64,000 bases of DNA from Ascidiimonas sp046199005 (GTDB taxonomy: Bacteria > Bacteroidota > Bacteroidia > Flavobacteriales > Flavobacteriaceae): positions 868,001 through 932,000 of the forward strand of contig CP176050.1 in assembly GCA_046199005.1 (NCBI GenBank). Reading direction: 5' to 3'. Positions 63,269 through 64,000 of the stretch are shown piece after piece (within the stretch, counting starts at the first letter, position 1; every line of letters begins with the position of its first letter). A model generated the notes under the pieces. It was not told the origin of the DNA and did not search any database. It was given only the letters and a program-made list of their open reading frames with translations. The translations under genes and the position numbers were made by a program.

Positions 63269-63463
63269 ATGCTGATTATTAACGTAAAAGAGGGAGAGAA
63301 AATAGATAGAGCTCTCAAAAGACTAAAGCGTAAGTATAGAGATACAAAAGTTTTACAGAACTTAAGAGAGAATCAACACTTTACTAAGAAATCTGTTAAA
63401 AGAAGAAAGCAAATACAAAAAGCTTCCTACATTCAGAAGTTAAGAAGCGAAGAAGAAATATAA
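63269..63463 (+). CDS. rpsU: 30S ribosomal protein bS21
   Basis: The 64-residue basic protein reads MLIINVKEGEKIDRALKRLKRKYRD and ends with LREN...KKSVKRRKQIQKASYIQKL. It is the S21 family over its full length. In Bacteroidota S21 sits where it can affect access of the ribosome to the Shine-Dalgarno partner. It follows rpoD by 60 bases and ends in a strong terminator. Confidence 0.96.
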   Translation: MLIINVKEGEKIDRALKRLKRKYRDTKVLQNLRENQHFTKKSVKRRKQIQKASYIQKLRSEEEI

Positions 63464-63465
63464 AA

Positions 63466-63497
63466 AGATCCCCGATTAGTTTCGGGGATTTTTTATT
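63466..63497. terminator. Terminator shared by rpsU and the DUF2797 gene
   Basis: The stem ATCCCCG/CGGGGAT with an 8-base loop and T-runs on either side lies 3 bases after rpsU. It overlaps the last codons and stop (63476) of the convergent gene. Confidence 0.85.
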
Positions 63498-64000
63498 ACC
63501 GTAATCCCTACATAATACCCTTCGCTTCCGCGAACGTTAAAAACGGTATCGTCTTCAAAAATTAAATATTGTCCTTTAATGCCTTTGAGTACGCCTTCGT
63601 AAGAGGGTGTTTTTTCAAGATTTAAACTTTGAGGTTTTTCCGGATATTTCAGCACCGGAAATTTCAATTCAGTTTCCGTATTATGATCTATAAAATAAGG
63701 TGATACCTCTTCGGGGATATGTTCTTTCAACTGGTCACGATGGTTAGCAAGATCTTCGTCTACAATGTCATTTTTCAACATTTTTCGCCAGTTTGTTTTG
63801 TCTCCTACGTAATCTTTAAGTGCAACTTCAGTGATCCCTGCCAGGTATCTGTTAGGAACTTCGACAATTTCAATTGCTTCATGGGCACCCTGATCTATCC
63901 AGCGAGTAGGAACCTGGCTTTTTCGGGTAACTCCTACTTTAATATTACTTGAATTAGCCAGATATACAATATGTGGCTGCAATTGAACCTTTTTTTCATA
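63476..64000 (-). CDS. DUF2797 protein (partial, N-terminus off right edge)
   Basis: The frame continues to the window edge. I read YEKKVQLQPHIVYLANSSN, then NIKVGVTRKSQVPTRWIDQG and AHEAIEIVEVPNRYLAGI, which matches DUF2797 (about 260 residues, usually with Cys in the missing N-part). The TTG at 63982 is internal, not the start. The C-terminal beta part ends YYVGITVIKNPRN. A nucleic-acid or GIY-YIG-like role has been suggested for the family, but the function is unknown. Confidence 0.85.
   Translation of the reverse strand, partial: YEKKVQLQPHIVYLANSSNIKVGVTRKSQVPTRWIDQGAHEAIEIVEVPNRYLAGITEVALKDYVGDKTNWRKMLKNDIVDEDLANHRDQLKEHIPEEVSPYFIDHNTETELKFPVLKYPEKPQSLNLEKTPSYEGVLKGIKGQYLIFEDDTVFNVRGSEGYYVGITVIKNPRN

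Overview
The window is AT-rich chromosomal DNA that fits a marine member of the Flavobacteriaceae (Bacteroidota). The supporting signs are type IX secretion genes (a type B sorting tail and PorP/SprF), a Bacteroidota-type short primary sigma factor next to rpsU, a three-gene succinate dehydrogenase, a folK/deoxynucleoside kinase fusion, and a proteorhodopsin with a Blh retinal-forming oxygenase. It holds about 55 protein genes, two tRNA genes and no rRNA.

Region 1 to 35 kb is mostly ordinary core genome. It contains a thioredoxin-like DUF255 protein, dodecin, a PiT phosphate permease, an Nfu iron-sulfur protein, a T9SS cargo/PorP pair, a VWA protein, a LytS/LytTR two-component pair, gamma carbonic anhydrase, fabD, the divergent proteorhodopsin/blh pair with a GAF-PAS protein beside it, a GH20 hexosaminidase, an SDR/cupin pair, an M61 peptidase, a Na/Pi symporter, mscL, ppa and sdhCAB. 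Two copies of a roughly 100-bp repeat and one inverted-pair element are scattered in it. A small two-CxxC gene is broken by an in-frame TAG.

Region 35 to 44.2 kb looks like accessory DNA beside a tRNA gene. It has an HU-like protein, six 22-bp spaced AACAACCGGTTGTT-type sites, unknown proteins, two HExxH metallopeptidase-like proteins (one overlapping a small protein of unknown role), a cut-down type IIG restriction enzyme, and an unknown 370-residue protein. It ends at tRNA-Leu(UAA) and tRNA-Gly(GCC), which are bracketed by unusual tandem arrays of tRNA fragments. Upstream fragments carry a CCCGAAG...TCGGG hairpin where the D-loop should be, and downstream fragments repeat the tRNA 3' end in 282-bp units.

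Region 44.3 to 54.2 kb is core again: mutS, a TrmH-like methyltransferase, folK-dNK, sppA, a queuosine-precursor transporter and an AsmA-like protein.

Region 54.4 to 61.5 kb is the most interesting system, a 'grasp-with-spasm' RiPP cluster. It has a short unlisted precursor gene (57 residues, GG leader, Ser/Thr/Cys/Asp-rich core) followed by a terminator. After that come an ATP-grasp ligase, an 85-residue overlapping gene, a SPASM protein without a radical-SAM CxxxCxxC, a C39-peptidase ABC exporter and an HlyD-type adaptor. The likely order of events is modification, cleavage after Gly-Gly and export. The window ends with a LysE exporter, rpoD, rpsU and a partial DUF2797 gene.
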